From: Desulfosporosinus acididurans
GTDB taxonomy: Bacteria > Bacillota > Desulfitobacteriia > Desulfitobacteriales > Desulfitobacteriaceae
Reading direction: 5' to 3'
DNA length: 64,000 nucleotides
Assembly: GCF_001029285.1 (NCBI RefSeq)
Contig: NZ_LDZY01000003.1
Span: forward strand, 186,001 to 250,000
Made by a program: the position numbers and the translations under genes. This document shows positions 8,210 to 16,628 of this stretch, piece by piece. Position 1 is the stretch's first letter. Each line of letters begins with the position of its first letter. Below the pieces are notes generated by a model. The model was not told the origin of the DNA. It did no database searches and was given only the letters and a program-made list of their open reading frames with translations.

Positions 8210-8512
8210 TTAATATTGTTCACGAGCAGGACGATGATGTTGATAGCACTCGCGGCAATATACCGGGCGATCGGATGTCGGTTGGAAAGGAACTTGAGTT
8301 TCCACTCCGCAATCCGCACAAACTACAGTAAACATTTCACGTGATCTGCCCTCTTGTGCATTACGGCTGGCTTTACGTGCGTTACGGCACTCGCGGCAAC
8401 GTTGTGGTTCATTTTCGAACCCTTTTTCAGCGTAGAATTCTTGTTCTCCGGCGGTAAAAATGAATGTTGCTCCGCAGTCCTTACATACTAGTTCTTTGTC
8501 TTCAAAGGCCAT
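8210..8512 (-). CDS. Small protein with two zinc ribbons
   Basis: A 100-residue basic protein with two cysteine clusters: CKDC near the N terminus paired with CREC (around residue 40), and CADC paired with CREC near the C terminus. The N-terminal part (LVCKDCGATFIFTAGEQEFY) matches the zinc-binding domain found in many small Firmicutes proteins of unknown role. Start ATG at 8512, with AAGGGGAA upstream; the longer frame overlaps comFC and lacks similarity. It is the last gene of the comFA-comFC cluster with a terminator behind it. Nucleic-acid binding is a reasonable guess from the fold; no function is claimed. Confidence 0.85.
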   Translation of the reverse strand: MAFEDKELVCKDCGATFIFTAGEQEFYAEKGFENEPQRCRECRNARKASRNAQEGRSREMFTVVCADCGVETQVPFQPTSDRPVYCRECYQHHRPAREQY

Positions 8513-8576
8513 GAAAGATATTCCCCTTACGTAAAAAAATGTAACAGGCTCTGCCCATCCACTTGTTATTATAACT

Positions 8577-9317
8577 CTAATCAAACTCAGGCACAAGTAC
8601 TTTTTCAAAGCCGGCAGCCAAACATAAACCATAAACCTCTTTGGCGCCGCCTTCATACAGGACTTCTGCCACCGCATCTAAGGTTGATCCTGTGGTTGTG
8701 ACGTCATCGATAACCCATACACTTCGTCCCTTAAAAGGCTCTTTGCCCTGCAAGGCAAAAGCGTCTTTTAAATTCAGCAGCCGTTCTTGACGGGAGAGGG
8801 AAACTTGAGGCGGAGTTGCTTTAACCCGTTTGACTCCTTGAAGAATCGGCAGCCCCAGCTCCCAGTGTATTCGTGATGCTATAACCTCAGCCTGGTTGAA
8901 TCCCCGCTCCGCCAAGCGTGCTGAATGCATTGGCACTGCCAAAATACCATCAACTAGTGGCAGCTCTTTAATCGCCCAATCAGCTAACGGCCGACTGATC
9001 TGCATCATGCGCATGGGATTCGCTCCAAACTTCACGTCTTGGATAAATTCCTTTAGGCAGCCAGTATAATGCCCCCAGGCAATTACCTTTTTTAAATGCT
9101 TGGGGCCTCTTCCCTCTGAGCAATCCGTACAAATAACCCTTTCTTGAGCAATTAATTTCCCACATCTCAGGCAGCGGCTTAATTCCGGATGAAGGAGCTC
9201 TTCACTGCAGTTTGGGCAAATTGGGCCAGGATATCCTCCACAGAGAGCGCATCCATATTTTTCCGAATACCATAAGGCACGAATTATTTTAAATCCTTCT
9301 TTAACAAGCTCATTCAT
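8577..9317 (-). CDS. comFC: ComFC-type phosphoribosyltransferase-fold protein
   Basis: A 246-residue ComF-family protein needed for uptake of transforming DNA in competent bacteria; its partner is the ComFA helicase. The N terminus has a double zinc finger (CALC, CPNC, CLRC, CTDC), and the C-terminal half is a phosphoribosyltransferase fold with the PRPP-loop signature VIDDVTTTGST. ATG at 9317 follows AAAGGGGATTTCAA. It lies 20 bases downstream of comFA on the same strand, the standard arrangement. Whether this organism is naturally competent cannot be told; these genes are widely kept in species with no known transformation. Confidence 0.92.
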   Translation of the reverse strand: MNELVKEGFKIIRALWYSEKYGCALCGGYPGPICPNCSEELLHPELSRCLRCGKLIAQERVICTDCSEGRGPKHLKKVIAWGHYTGCLKEFIQDVKFGANPMRMMQISRPLADWAIKELPLVDGILAVPMHSARLAERGFNQAEVIASRIHWELGLPILQGVKRVKATPPQVSLSRQERLLNLKDAFALQGKEPFKGRSVWVIDDVTTTGSTLDAVAEVLYEGGAKEVYGLCLAAGFEKVLVPEFD

Positions 9318-9337
9318 TTGAAATCCCCTTTAAGGCC

Positions 9338-11056
9338 TTAGTCAATAAGACCCTTCTTAAGCGCCAAGCGGTTTTGATCTTCAATCCACCGGATTGCTTT
9401 TTTCATAGCCGTTGTCTCCAAATGAGCCATAAATAAAATGTTACCCCCAGGATTTTTCCGGGTCCTCCCAACTCTGCCTGCCATTTGGACCAGCGCTCGT
9501 TCATCAAATACTGGATGATCTGCTCCTAAAACAACAACCTGTATCCCTTCTAAGGTTATTCCCCGTTCTAAAATTGTCGTACTTAAAAACAGATCAAATT
9601 TGCCTTGGCGTAAATTTTCGAGTTTTACTGACCGCTCCCTATCTGAGCTATAGCTCCCGTCAATCTCCCACTCAGGAAAGCCTTGGCGAAATCGATTGAT
9701 CCATGGCTGAAGCCAAGATATTTTCGGGACAAAAACCAGAATTTGTCCTTCATGACGTAATGATTCAAAACGGCCCCTTTTCAGAGACGGCGGATTCCGT
9801 TCGGGATCAAACTCCTGAGAAGATCTCTCGATAATCGGAACCGGCAACGGAAAGCGGTGATGTCGTGCCGGAAGACGAATCAGACGCATCTTCCTGAGGT
9901 AAACTTCTTTTAAACCATCAGGCGAAGGCGTGGCCGTTAAATAAAGCAGCTTGCCATTTGAGCGTAAGGCGTGTTTCAGGCCCCACTCCAAAGCCCCGTT
10001 TCCCCGATACGGAAATGCATCCATCTCGTCAAGAACTATTAAGTCAAAAGCCTGCCAAAATCTAAGGACTTGATGGGTTGTTGCCAAGACCATCCTTCCC
10101 TTTTGAAATTTAATAGGTCCACTACCTGTCAGAACTTGGATGTCGACTCCAGGAAAGTCGCGTTTCAGTCTTGGGGCTACATCATTAATAACATCTTGGC
10201 GGGGGGCTGCGAATAGAACTGACTTTCCTTGTTCGAGAGCCCAAGCTGCAGAAGGAAAACACACTTCTGTTTTCCCGCTGCCACATGCGGCCCATAAAAG
10301 AGCTTTTGGCTCGGAAGAATCCTTTAAGAAATCCAATATTTCCTCACCGGCAAGGCGCTGAGCCTCTGTTAATTTCCAATGCGGACGGAAATCAACCTTT
10401 TCCGAGTTCCCAAGCAAGGAACGATAGTCACGGTAAATTGCCTTCAGTGAAGTGCTTGATCCCAAGGACTTACAGCTCAGACAGGTCCCTGCTCTGCCGT
10501 AAAAACTAGGCCACTCATTGATATTTTTCTCGCCGCATCGCTGACATTGCCAGTCCTCTCCTTGGCGCAACACGGCAGGGATCCACTCTGCCTTCTTCTC
10601 TGCAACATTTATCTGGGCAAACTGTAAAATAGTCTCCTCATGACACTTTAACTCATGAGCTAAGATTTTTAAGTCTTCCCAAGAAAGTTGTCTTCCCCGA
10701 ACAAGCCGATCAAAAGATTGAAAAACAGGCCCTTTCTCATCTCCTTTGCCAGCTGTTGAAGCTGACATTTCGCTCGTTAAACTTACAAAGTCCTTTTCCC
10801 ATGAAACGTTCGGCACGTCCCAGTCACGGCTATTTAATACCCGGCATAGCTCAGATTTTATCCTTTCATGACGGTTTCTTCTCAATCCAAAACACCTTTG
10901 GTTTTTAAATTTTGTCATTTGAATTTGTACAGACTGAATGACCCCCAAAGGCAGTGGTATCTTAAGACAGCCGGCCTTGGAAGATAACCTGTCCATTTCT
11001 TTATTAAAAGTATAACCGACGTCACCGTCTTCATTTAACGTCAGATAAAAGTACAT
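9338..11056 (-). CDS. comFA: ComFA-type DEAD-box DNA helicase
   Basis: A superfamily-2 ATPase that drives single-stranded DNA into the cytoplasm during transformation. The 572-residue product has a four-cysteine zinc site (CQRC near residue 174 and CLSC about 23 residues later), Walker A (CGSGKTE), motif II DEMD, the SAT-like motif LTATPS and helicase motifs V/VI (TTILERGIT, QMAGRVGRT). ATG at 11056 is chosen because GAGG sits seven bases upstream; the frame extends four codons further. The first 130 residues resemble no domain I recognise and are longer than in B. subtilis ComFA (about 460 residues). It is followed by comFC and preceded by a small membrane-protein gene. Confidence 0.9.
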   Translation of the reverse strand: MYFYLTLNEDGDVGYTFNKEMDRLSSKAGCLKIPLPLGVIQSVQIQMTKFKNQRCFGLRRNRHERIKSELCRVLNSRDWDVPNVSWEKDFVSLTSEMSASTAGKGDEKGPVFQSFDRLVRGRQLSWEDLKILAHELKCHEETILQFAQINVAEKKAEWIPAVLRQGEDWQCQRCGEKNINEWPSFYGRAGTCLSCKSLGSSTSLKAIYRDYRSLLGNSEKVDFRPHWKLTEAQRLAGEEILDFLKDSSEPKALLWAACGSGKTEVCFPSAAWALEQGKSVLFAAPRQDVINDVAPRLKRDFPGVDIQVLTGSGPIKFQKGRMVLATTHQVLRFWQAFDLIVLDEMDAFPYRGNGALEWGLKHALRSNGKLLYLTATPSPDGLKEVYLRKMRLIRLPARHHRFPLPVPIIERSSQEFDPERNPPSLKRGRFESLRHEGQILVFVPKISWLQPWINRFRQGFPEWEIDGSYSSDRERSVKLENLRQGKFDLFLSTTILERGITLEGIQVVVLGADHPVFDERALVQMAGRVGRTRKNPGGNILFMAHLETTAMKKAIRWIEDQNRLALKKGLID

Positions 11057-11090
11057 AATAATCCTCATATTTCTATCTATGTTAGAGTCA

Positions 11091-11462
11091 TTACCCTAAC
11101 TCCCCACACTCTTGTTGACCCTCTGAAATTTCTATATCTGGGAATCTGCGCTGAAGACATGCTAAGTATTTATTTCTTGCTTCTATGGACATTGTTTGGT
11201 CCAATAGAACCTCAATCCAAACAGGACAATGATGGATATTATGCAGACGAGGAAATTCTTTATGAAGATCTCTTATACTCTTCTCTAGTTCATCTTCCCT
11301 TAATTTCTTCCAATCATAGACTATTCGTTTCGTCTTACGTTCTAACGTTTCCTTTCCAGCATAAATAAACATCTGCAATTTCAGGGGAACTCTCCATTCC
11401 CAATGGAGATTCGTATTCCACAGTAAAATAATCAGTGTTATCATAAGCGACCACAATAACAT
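11091..11462 (-). CDS. Small membrane-anchored protein of unknown function
   Basis: A 123-residue protein with one N-terminal hydrophobic segment (LLWSLMITLIILLW) followed by a charged, probably helical domain rich in Lys, Arg and Glu, with cysteines at HHCPVW, LACLQ and QECGE. I do not recognise the family. ATG at 11462 lies eight bases after GGAGGTG; an upstream in-frame GTG would fall inside that ribosome-binding site. It is 34 bases upstream of comFA on the same strand and so is probably its co-transcribed first gene. The anchor implies a domain facing outside the membrane or lying along it. No ComF-linked function is known to me for such a protein. Confidence 0.75.
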   Translation of the reverse strand: MLLWSLMITLIILLWNTNLHWEWRVPLKLQMFIYAGKETLERKTKRIVYDWKKLREDELEKSIRDLHKEFPRLHNIHHCPVWIEVLLDQTMSIEARNKYLACLQRRFPDIEISEGQQECGELG

Positions 11463-11555
11463 TCTTTTCACCTCCTGCTTACAACTTATGTTCTAATCAG
11501 AAGGTGAGTGAATTCTCTTGCAGCCTCCGGCAAAAAAAGAAGGTTAGCTAATAGT

Positions 11556-11594
11556 ACAAAAAGCCAGGAGGCGTACGAAGCTGCTCCTGGCTTT
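11556..11594 (-). terminator. Terminator of fabZ
   Basis: Eleven-pair stem AAAGCCAGGAG/CTCCTGGCTTT (11560-11570 and 11584-11594) followed by TTTTTG on the minus strand. It lies about 120 bases past the fabZ stop, beyond the intervening two-hairpin element. Confidence 0.85.
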
Positions 11595-11619
11595 GCTGAC
11601 TTATAGTATAGTTACTGCA

Positions 11620-11718
11620 GTGGACTCGTTCAGCTGAAGGATGGACTCTCCCCTCAGCGAAACAGGATGTTGGAACCACTCCCACTTGTAGAAGCGGGAG
11701 TCTTACGTTTGAGTCAAG
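11620..11718 (+). mobile_element. Miniature two-hairpin element, copy B
   Basis: Plus-strand copy beginning GTGGACTCG, with a first stem GCTGA/TCAGC and the typical second hairpin CTCCCACTT/AAGCGGGAG (11679-11687 and 11692-11700), ending TCTTACGTTTGAGTCAAG. Its TCAA end overlaps the fabZ stop codon (TGA on the minus strand, 11714-11716). Sequence between the two hairpins differs from copy A. Confidence 0.6.
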
Positions 11719-12151
11719 TGTCTTGTCGTTTCTCTAAGAAAAATTTAAGAACACCTTCAACGGCAAGTTCATTTCCCACATAGGCCTTGCCTTTGGCAAC
11801 TCCGAAGGTCTTCCTAAGTTTTAATAGCTCGATTTCCAAACGCAATTGGTCTCCGGGGGTAACTTGTCTTCGAATTTTCACCTCATCCAAACCGGCAAAT
11901 AACCCTAAGAATCCGGCATATTCAGGCATTTTCAGAATGACTACTGCCCCAACTTGAGCCAAAGCCTCAAGAATTAAAACCCCAGGCATAATAGGATGGC
12001 CCGGAAAATGCCCTTGGAAAAAAGGTTCGTTTATCGATACATTTTTAATTCCTACACCCCGTTTTCCTTCCTCCAATTCAATAATACGATCCACCAATAA
12101 GAAAGGATAGCGGTGAGGAATAATCTCCTGAATCTCTTGACTAGTTAGCAC
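11714..12151 (-). CDS. fabZ: 3-hydroxyacyl-[acyl-carrier-protein] dehydratase FabZ
   Basis: Dehydrates beta-hydroxyacyl-ACP in each cycle of type II fatty-acid synthesis. The 145-residue hot-dog-fold protein has the active-site motif [19 protein letters not shown] with its catalytic His and Glu. GTG at 12151 is the start: GGAGGAGTTTTC precedes it, and it gives the family length beginning [17 protein letters not shown]; the longer frame does not match. It is a single gene here rather than in a fab cluster, divergent from the glycosyltransferase to its right. A fabZ beside cell-envelope genes is common, as the enzyme also feeds membrane lipid supply. The stop codon is supplied by the end of element B. 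Confidence 0.95.
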   Translation of the reverse strand: MLTSQEIQEIIPHRYPFLLVDRIIELEEGKRGVGIKNVSINEPFFQGHFPGHPIMPGVLILEALAQVGAVVILKMPEYAGFLGLFAGLDEVKIRRQVTPGDQLRLEIELLKLRKTFGVAKGKAYVGNELAVEGVLKFFLEKRQDT

Positions 12152-12240
12152 GAAAACTCCTCCTTGAATCTTGCCAAAGCAAATACTTGCAGACATGTAC
12201 ACCTTTATCTTATGATGAGAATCAGATACTCTTCATAACG

Positions 12241-12269
12241 TTGACATCCATATCTTATTTCATGATAAT
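12241..12269 (+). promoter_or_regulatory. Sigma-A-type promoter of the glycosyltransferase gene
   Basis: TTGACA (12241-12246), 17-base spacer, GATAAT (12264-12269). It lies 40 bases before the chosen start at 12310 and rules out the longer upstream frame as the coding start. Confidence 0.75.
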
Positions 12270-12309
12270 TCTTATACCTAGTATACCTAAGTTTCAAGTT
12301 GAAGGGAAG

Positions 12310-13425
12310 ATGACAAGCCTTATGAAAACCTTCAAAATTTTACATATTATAGGAGGGGGAGAAATTGGAGGAGCTGAACAGCATGTTCTTACCCTGCTTC
12401 AAAATCTGGATCAATCACATTTTCTTCCCTCGTTAGTCTGTTTGACCCAGGGGCCTTTTGCTGCACTTGCAGAACCCGTTGTGCCTACTCAAACCTTCTC
12501 TATGCGCCACCCCCTGGATCTTTCCCTCCTTCCCAGCCTTATGCGCTGGATCCGTCAACAAAACATTGACCTTGTCCATACCCATGGTTCACGGGCCAAT
12601 CTTCTTGGCCGACTTGGCGCAGGTCTGCTTAAGCTCCCTAATGTAACAACTGTCCACAGTTCACTTGCTCATGATTATTTGTCTCCTTGGTCGGCACGTC
12701 TGGCAATTGGCCTCGATCGGCTTACCCTCCCGTTGACCTCATCTATAATTACGGTCTCCCGCTACCTCGCGAACGAAGTCTCTTCCCGAGGAGGTAAACA
12801 CCTTACAACGATTTATAACGGGCAGGCTCCTGTTCCCCTTATCGATGCATCGATACTACGTGATCGATTTCGAAAGCAATGGGGGATTCCCAATGATGCT
12901 CTTGTGCTAGGAACTATCGGCCGTTTGCATCCTACCAAAGGTCATGTTTATTTATGCCGTGCTGCCAGCGAACTAAGTCGCCGCTTCCCAAGACTTCATC
13001 TTTTGATCATTGGTGAGGGACCCCTGCATGCAAGTCTAGAATCAGAGCTGCAAAAAACTTCGTTGTCTTATACTTTAGCCGGATATCTTCCACAAGCTTA
13101 TAGGGCTCTCCCAGCCATGGATATTTTTGTGCTGCCTTCCGTCAGTGAAGGTATGGGCTTAGTTCTTCTCGAAGCCATGCAAATAGGAATACCCATTGTG
13201 GCTAGTGACGTTGGCGGAATTCCTGAGATTGTTCGCCCTGAGAAAGAGGCTTTATTAGTACCTCCCGAAAATGTTCCGGAACTTATCAAAGCCTGTACTC
13301 TGCTTCTTGAAAATCCTGAGCTGGCTCATTCCCTTGTTTCTTCAGGGCAAAGACGCTGGTCTTTATTTTCCATCGAAGAGATGGTTCGAGCGACCGAGGA
13401 GCTATATAGGATGCTGCTTGCATAA
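12310..13425 (+). CDS. GT4-family glycosyltransferase
   Basis: A 371-residue retaining glycosyltransferase of the two-domain GT-B fold. The N-terminal domain carries the glycine-rich acceptor loop (IIGGGEIGGAEQHV) and the C-terminal domain has the family signature EGMGLVLLEAMQIGIPIVAS with the EX7E-type glutamates. It probably adds a sugar from a nucleotide donor to an envelope polysaccharide or lipid; donor and acceptor cannot be read from sequence. Start ATG at 12310 has AAGGGAAG just upstream; ATG at 12322 is possible. It is one of only three clear plus-strand genes, and is convergent with wecG/tagA at 21 bases. No signal peptide is seen, so it acts at the cytoplasmic membrane face. Confidence 0.88.
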   Translation: MTSLMKTFKILHIIGGGEIGGAEQHVLTLLQNLDQSHFLPSLVCLTQGPFAALAEPVVPTQTFSMRHPLDLSLLPSLMRWIRQQNIDLVHTHGSRANLLGRLGAGLLKLPNVTTVHSSLAHDYLSPWSARLAIGLDRLTLPLTSSIITVSRYLANEVSSRGGKHLTTIYNGQAPVPLIDASILRDRFRKQWGIPNDALVLGTIGRLHPTKGHVYLCRAASELSRRFPRLHLLIIGEGPLHASLESELQKTSLSYTLAGYLPQAYRALPAMDIFVLPSVSEGMGLVLLEAMQIGIPIVASDVGGIPEIVRPEKEALLVPPENVPELIKACTLLLENPELAHSLVSSGQRRWSLFSIEEMVRATEELYRMLLA

Positions 13426-13446
13426 TATCGTAACCAAGACTCTGCC

Positions 13447-14172
13447 TCAAAGGCTCTTCAGTTTAAAACGCTGCCACAATACTTTGAAAAGGAATCGGGG
13501 CAAAACGCTTTGACGCTTCCACCGCCAAGGTTCTTTCAGCAAACGATAGAGCCACTCAACATGAAGGTCCTGAATTTTTTTAGGTGCACGCTGGACTGTC
13601 CCGGCAAGCGCATCAAAACTGCCCCCAACACCAATACCCACATATGCTAAACCCGGATGCTCCTCCAGCCAAAATTCCTGCCGCGGGGCCCCTAAACCAA
13701 CCAGCAAAACATCTGGTTTGAAATCAGTAATTTTTTTTATAATGTCGGCCTCTTCTTGTAAGCTAAAATAACCATGATTGAAACAAAACGTTATTGCGGG
13801 ATAGTCAGAAGAAACTTCTTCCACTGCCCGCTCTGCAACTCCCGGTCTTCCACCTAAAAAATATATCCGCCATTTCTCAGCATTAGCAATTGGGAAAAGC
13901 GATTGTACTAAGTCAATCCCTGTCACTCGCTCCTTAATTTGAGCTCCTAATTGACGCACTGCCCAGACGACTCCAATTCCATCTGCGGTGATTATGTCGG
14001 CCGAATTTAATACGTTCTTCAAATCAGAATTATACTGAGAAGCATAAATCATTTCAGGGTTTGCCGTTACAATTCGAATCGCTGTCTGACCTCGAACCGC
14101 TAGTTTGATTTTCTCCACGGTTTCAGCCATGGTATATGTATCTACAGTAACCCCCAAGACAGTTACTCTCAC
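13447..14172 (-). CDS. tagA: WecG/TagA/CpsF-family glycosyltransferase
   Basis: A 241-residue enzyme of the family that transfers N-acetylmannosamine(uronic acid) to undecaprenyl-PP-GlcNAc, an early step of teichoic-acid-like or capsule polymers. Motifs include TANPEMIYASQ, ADGIGVVWA, the GGRPGVAERA loop, LLVGLGAPRQEFWL and the GVGGSFD segment. Start GTG at 14172, six bases after AAAGGAAAG. It lies downstream of mbl. With wecB (27356-28477), which makes UDP-ManNAc, it suggests a ManNAc-containing wall polymer; that link is inference. The symbol reflects family, not proven substrate. Confidence 0.85.
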   Translation of the reverse strand: MRVTVLGVTVDTYTMAETVEKIKLAVRGQTAIRIVTANPEMIYASQYNSDLKNVLNSADIITADGIGVVWAVRQLGAQIKERVTGIDLVQSLFPIANAEKWRIYFLGGRPGVAERAVEEVSSDYPAITFCFNHGYFSLQEEADIIKKITDFKPDVLLVGLGAPRQEFWLEEHPGLAYVGIGVGGSFDALAGTVQRAPKKIQDLHVEWLYRLLKEPWRWKRQSVLPRFLFKVLWQRFKLKSL

Positions 14173-14306
14173 AACAATCTTTCCTTTCGCTTAGGGTATC
14201 ACGTAAAAAATCCAAGGGAAGGCCTAAAATCGAACGGAAGGCTCCATCCGCTAGGACACTCACCTTGGATAATATCGTGGGGGATAAAGAGTTATGATCT
14301 GAAGTC

Positions 14307-15287
14307 CTAAAACCCATTGAGTACTTTGCCCGTGCCTAAGGCTACACAGGAAATGGGATCTTCTGCCAAACTTACCGGCAATCCTGTTTCGCGGGAAATA
14401 CGCGTATCAAATCCATAGATCAAAGAGCCTCCGCCAGTCATTATTATTCCTTTATCAAGAATATCCGAAGAAAGCTCTGGCGGAGTTCTCTCTAAGACTT
14501 CCTTGACACCTGCGACGATGGCTTCAACGGATTCCTCTAAGGCGACGTAACACTCTTGTGAATTGACTTTTACTGTCTTGGGCAACCCCGTGATAAGATC
14601 CCGTCCGCGTACATCAATATCTGCAGATGGTCTGCCTTCGGGTATTGCAGCTCCCACGGCAATTTTAATTTCCTCAGCGGTTCTCTCACCAATCATTAAA
14701 TTATGTTCTCTTCGAATATATCGACTTATGGCTTCATCAAATTTATCGCCGCCAACTCGAAGACTGCGTTTTGCTACAATACCATTGAGAGAAAGAACGG
14801 CGATATCTGTTGTTCCTCCGCCAATATCAACAACCATGCTGCCAGTAGGTCCGGAAATGTCCAGGCCTGCACCTAAGGCTGCTGCGTAGGGTTCTTCAAC
14901 GACTTTGACGTCTTTAGCACCAGCCTGATAGGCTGCTTGTTTCACCGCCCTCTGCTCTACTTCAGTTACCCCAGAGGGAATGCAGACAACCACACGAGTC
15001 CTAAAAAAGGGCAAGCGTTTTGCTCCCGCCTTTTCCAAAAAATATTTCAACATTAATTCAGTTGTCTGATAATCTGCAATTACGCCATCACGCATAGGCC
15101 GCACGGCAACAATATTTCCCGGCGTCCGTCCTATCATTAAGCGCGCTTCTTCTCCTACTGCTATGCGTTTGCTGGAATTACGGTCAATAGCAATTACTGA
15201 AGGTTCGTGTAAGACGATCCCTTTCCCTTTGGCATAAACTAAAACGCTTGCCGTACCTAAATCTATCCCTAAGTCTATTCCAAACAT
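14307..15287 (-). CDS. mbl: Rod-shape-determining actin homologue, Mbl type
   Basis: A 326-residue MreB-family bacterial actin that polymerises on the membrane and guides lateral wall synthesis. It has the actin phosphate-1 loop IGIDLGTASVLVYAKGKGI, the phosphate-2 loop VVDIGGGTTDIAVLS and the adenosine motif MTGGGSLIYG. ATG at 15287 matches the family start (MFGIDLGIDLGTA); the longer frame adds an unrelated 24 residues. It is directly downstream of spoIIID, as mbl is in B. subtilis, which is why Mbl rather than MreB is chosen. No mreC/mreD neighbours are present. Confidence 0.93.
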   Translation of the reverse strand: MFGIDLGIDLGTASVLVYAKGKGIVLHEPSVIAIDRNSSKRIAVGEEARLMIGRTPGNIVAVRPMRDGVIADYQTTELMLKYFLEKAGAKRLPFFRTRVVVCIPSGVTEVEQRAVKQAAYQAGAKDVKVVEEPYAAALGAGLDISGPTGSMVVDIGGGTTDIAVLSLNGIVAKRSLRVGGDKFDEAISRYIRREHNLMIGERTAEEIKIAVGAAIPEGRPSADIDVRGRDLITGLPKTVKVNSQECYVALEESVEAIVAGVKEVLERTPPELSSDILDKGIIMTGGGSLIYGFDTRISRETGLPVSLAEDPISCVALGTGKVLNGF

Positions 15288-15477
15288 TCCCGGAAATACC
15301 CCTTTCGTTATCAATAGCTTGTCCAAATTCAATTCCAAATATAGCATCAAATAGCACAATCTCCCTTACGGGAGATTTGCTTACTTCTAAGGTATCAATT
15401 CGTGATATAATTTCTAAATCCTTTATGATTCTTAACTTTTTTACACATTCTCTTTATTTTCTAGTCCATGATTTTAG

Positions 15478-15726
15478 CTAATTTTCTTGATATTTCTTTC
15501 TTGTAGCTTCTCCTCCCCGAATATGACGCTCTGCCTTATTAGTTTCTAGGATGTGCTTGACTTCCATAGAGAGTTTTTCATTAACCAAAGGCAGCCTTTC
15601 TGTCACATCTTTATGTACAGTACTCTTTGATACACCAAAAACATCTGCTGTTTGCCTAACTGTTGCACTCGATTCCAAAATATACGTCCCTATATCGAGT
15701 ACCCGTTTACGAATATACTCTTGCAC
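15478..15726 (-). CDS. spoIIID: Mother-cell transcription regulator SpoIIID
   Basis: A small DNA-binding protein that switches mother-cell genes from early to late during sporulation. The 82-residue product has the helix-turn-helix TADVFGVSKSTVHKDVTERL and the conserved C-terminal RGGEATRKKY helix. Start GTG at 15726 follows AAAGGAGGACTCTGC. The longer frame includes 28 unrelated residues. It sits between the spoIIQ-like gene and mbl, matching B. subtilis order. In B. subtilis it is transcribed by sigma-E; I did not identify a clear promoter. Confidence 0.96.
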   Translation of the reverse strand: MQEYIRKRVLDIGTYILESSATVRQTADVFGVSKSTVHKDVTERLPLVNEKLSMEVKHILETNKAERHIRGGEATRKKYQEN

Positions 15727-15776
15727 GCAGAGTCCTCCTTTCGTCCACATGTGTAGTACATTTATATGCATTCTCA

Positions 15777-15805
15777 TTGAAAAAAGACATCCATAAATGG
15801 ATGTC
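15777..15805 (-). terminator. Terminator after the spoIIQ-like gene
   Basis: Nine-pair stem GACATCCAT/ATGGATGTC around 15786-15805, followed by TTTTTTC on the minus strand. It ends the spoIID-spoIIQ transcript and separates it from spoIIID. Confidence 0.85.
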
Positions 15806-15860
15806 CTCACATGGTAAATACTGTGTTCTCATTAAACATATTCCTCTAAATCTTTAACCG

Positions 15861-16532
15861 TTATAAATTTGACCCACCCGTTTCAATGTTTTGGATTGTA
15901 TTGCCGTGCCGAACCTCATAATGCAGCTGGGGCTGATCATTAATTCCTTCTGCACCCGGGTTAAATCCAACTTGGCCAAGCATCTCTTGTTTCTCTACAT
16001 TCTCTCCGGTCTTGACCCAGATATTTTCCAAGCAGCCATAGGTTACTATCCAGCCTTGACTGCAATCTAAGACTACTTTCTCTCCTAGAAGCGGGTCATG
16101 ACCAGCAAAAATGACCTTTCCTCGATGAGTTGCTCGAATAACAGTCCCTTCAGGTTCCAAAAAATCTTCGCCCGGATGGAACATGTAACTTTCTATGGCC
16201 GCAAGATAGCAGTTTCCAATCCCACGGAGAATTTTTCCTTGAACAGGGCTTGGAAAATCCTTGTATGTTAATGTTGCCTTATTCGGTACCTTTTCTTTCT
16301 GAGCCTGGGACTCTAAGGCTAATCCTGTTTTCGAACTATGCAGTCTTGGTAACGTCTCTTGTTTTGCTGCTGCTTGTGTCACGTGTTCTATTTTTGATGG
16401 CTCAAGTTGCTGGAAATGGCTTAACATATTATCAAAATAGCCAAAGCATAGAATAGCAATCCCTACTAAGAGTGAACAACTCCAAACTAAAATCCAACTC
16501 AAGGATACTCTCCAGTGAATCATCGCTCTCAC
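15861..16532 (-). CDS. spoIIQ: SpoIIQ-like M23 protein, probable pseudo-peptidase
   Basis: A 223-residue single-pass membrane protein (hydrophobic segment about residues 12-32) with an outward LytM/M23 domain. By position, after spoIID and before spoIIID, it corresponds to SpoIIQ, the forespore partner of the engulfment channel with SpoIIIAH. The zinc ligands of M23 are present: H119 and D123 (HPGED) and H204 (QLHYE). The two catalytic histidines are not: YGH is YGC (C167), and the first His of HxH is Gln (Q202). So zinc binding without hydrolysis is predicted. The start at 16532 gives a standard short cytoplasmic tail. Sporulation role is inferred from context and architecture. Confidence 0.85.
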   Translation of the reverse strand: MRAMIHWRVSLSWILVWSCSLLVGIAILCFGYFDNMLSHFQQLEPSKIEHVTQAAAKQETLPRLHSSKTGLALESQAQKEKVPNKATLTYKDFPSPVQGKILRGIGNCYLAAIESYMFHPGEDFLEPEGTVIRATHRGKVIFAGHDPLLGEKVVLDCSQGWIVTYGCLENIWVKTGENVEKQEMLGQVGFNPGAEGINDQPQLHYEVRHGNTIQNIETGGSNL

Positions 16533-16628
16533 CTCAAGTAGTATCGTTGCCGATTCTTCTTTTCTTTAGTCCTCCATCAGACAACAGGATCTAAGAGTTT
16601 TGGGGCAGGATATTATCACAAGCTCTCT

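Noticed and set aside
14123-14317. 64-codon minus-strand frame between mbl and the TagA-family gene
   Set aside because: It overlaps both neighbours and starts inside mbl; I first suspected a Maf remnant but the Maf N-terminal motif is absent.
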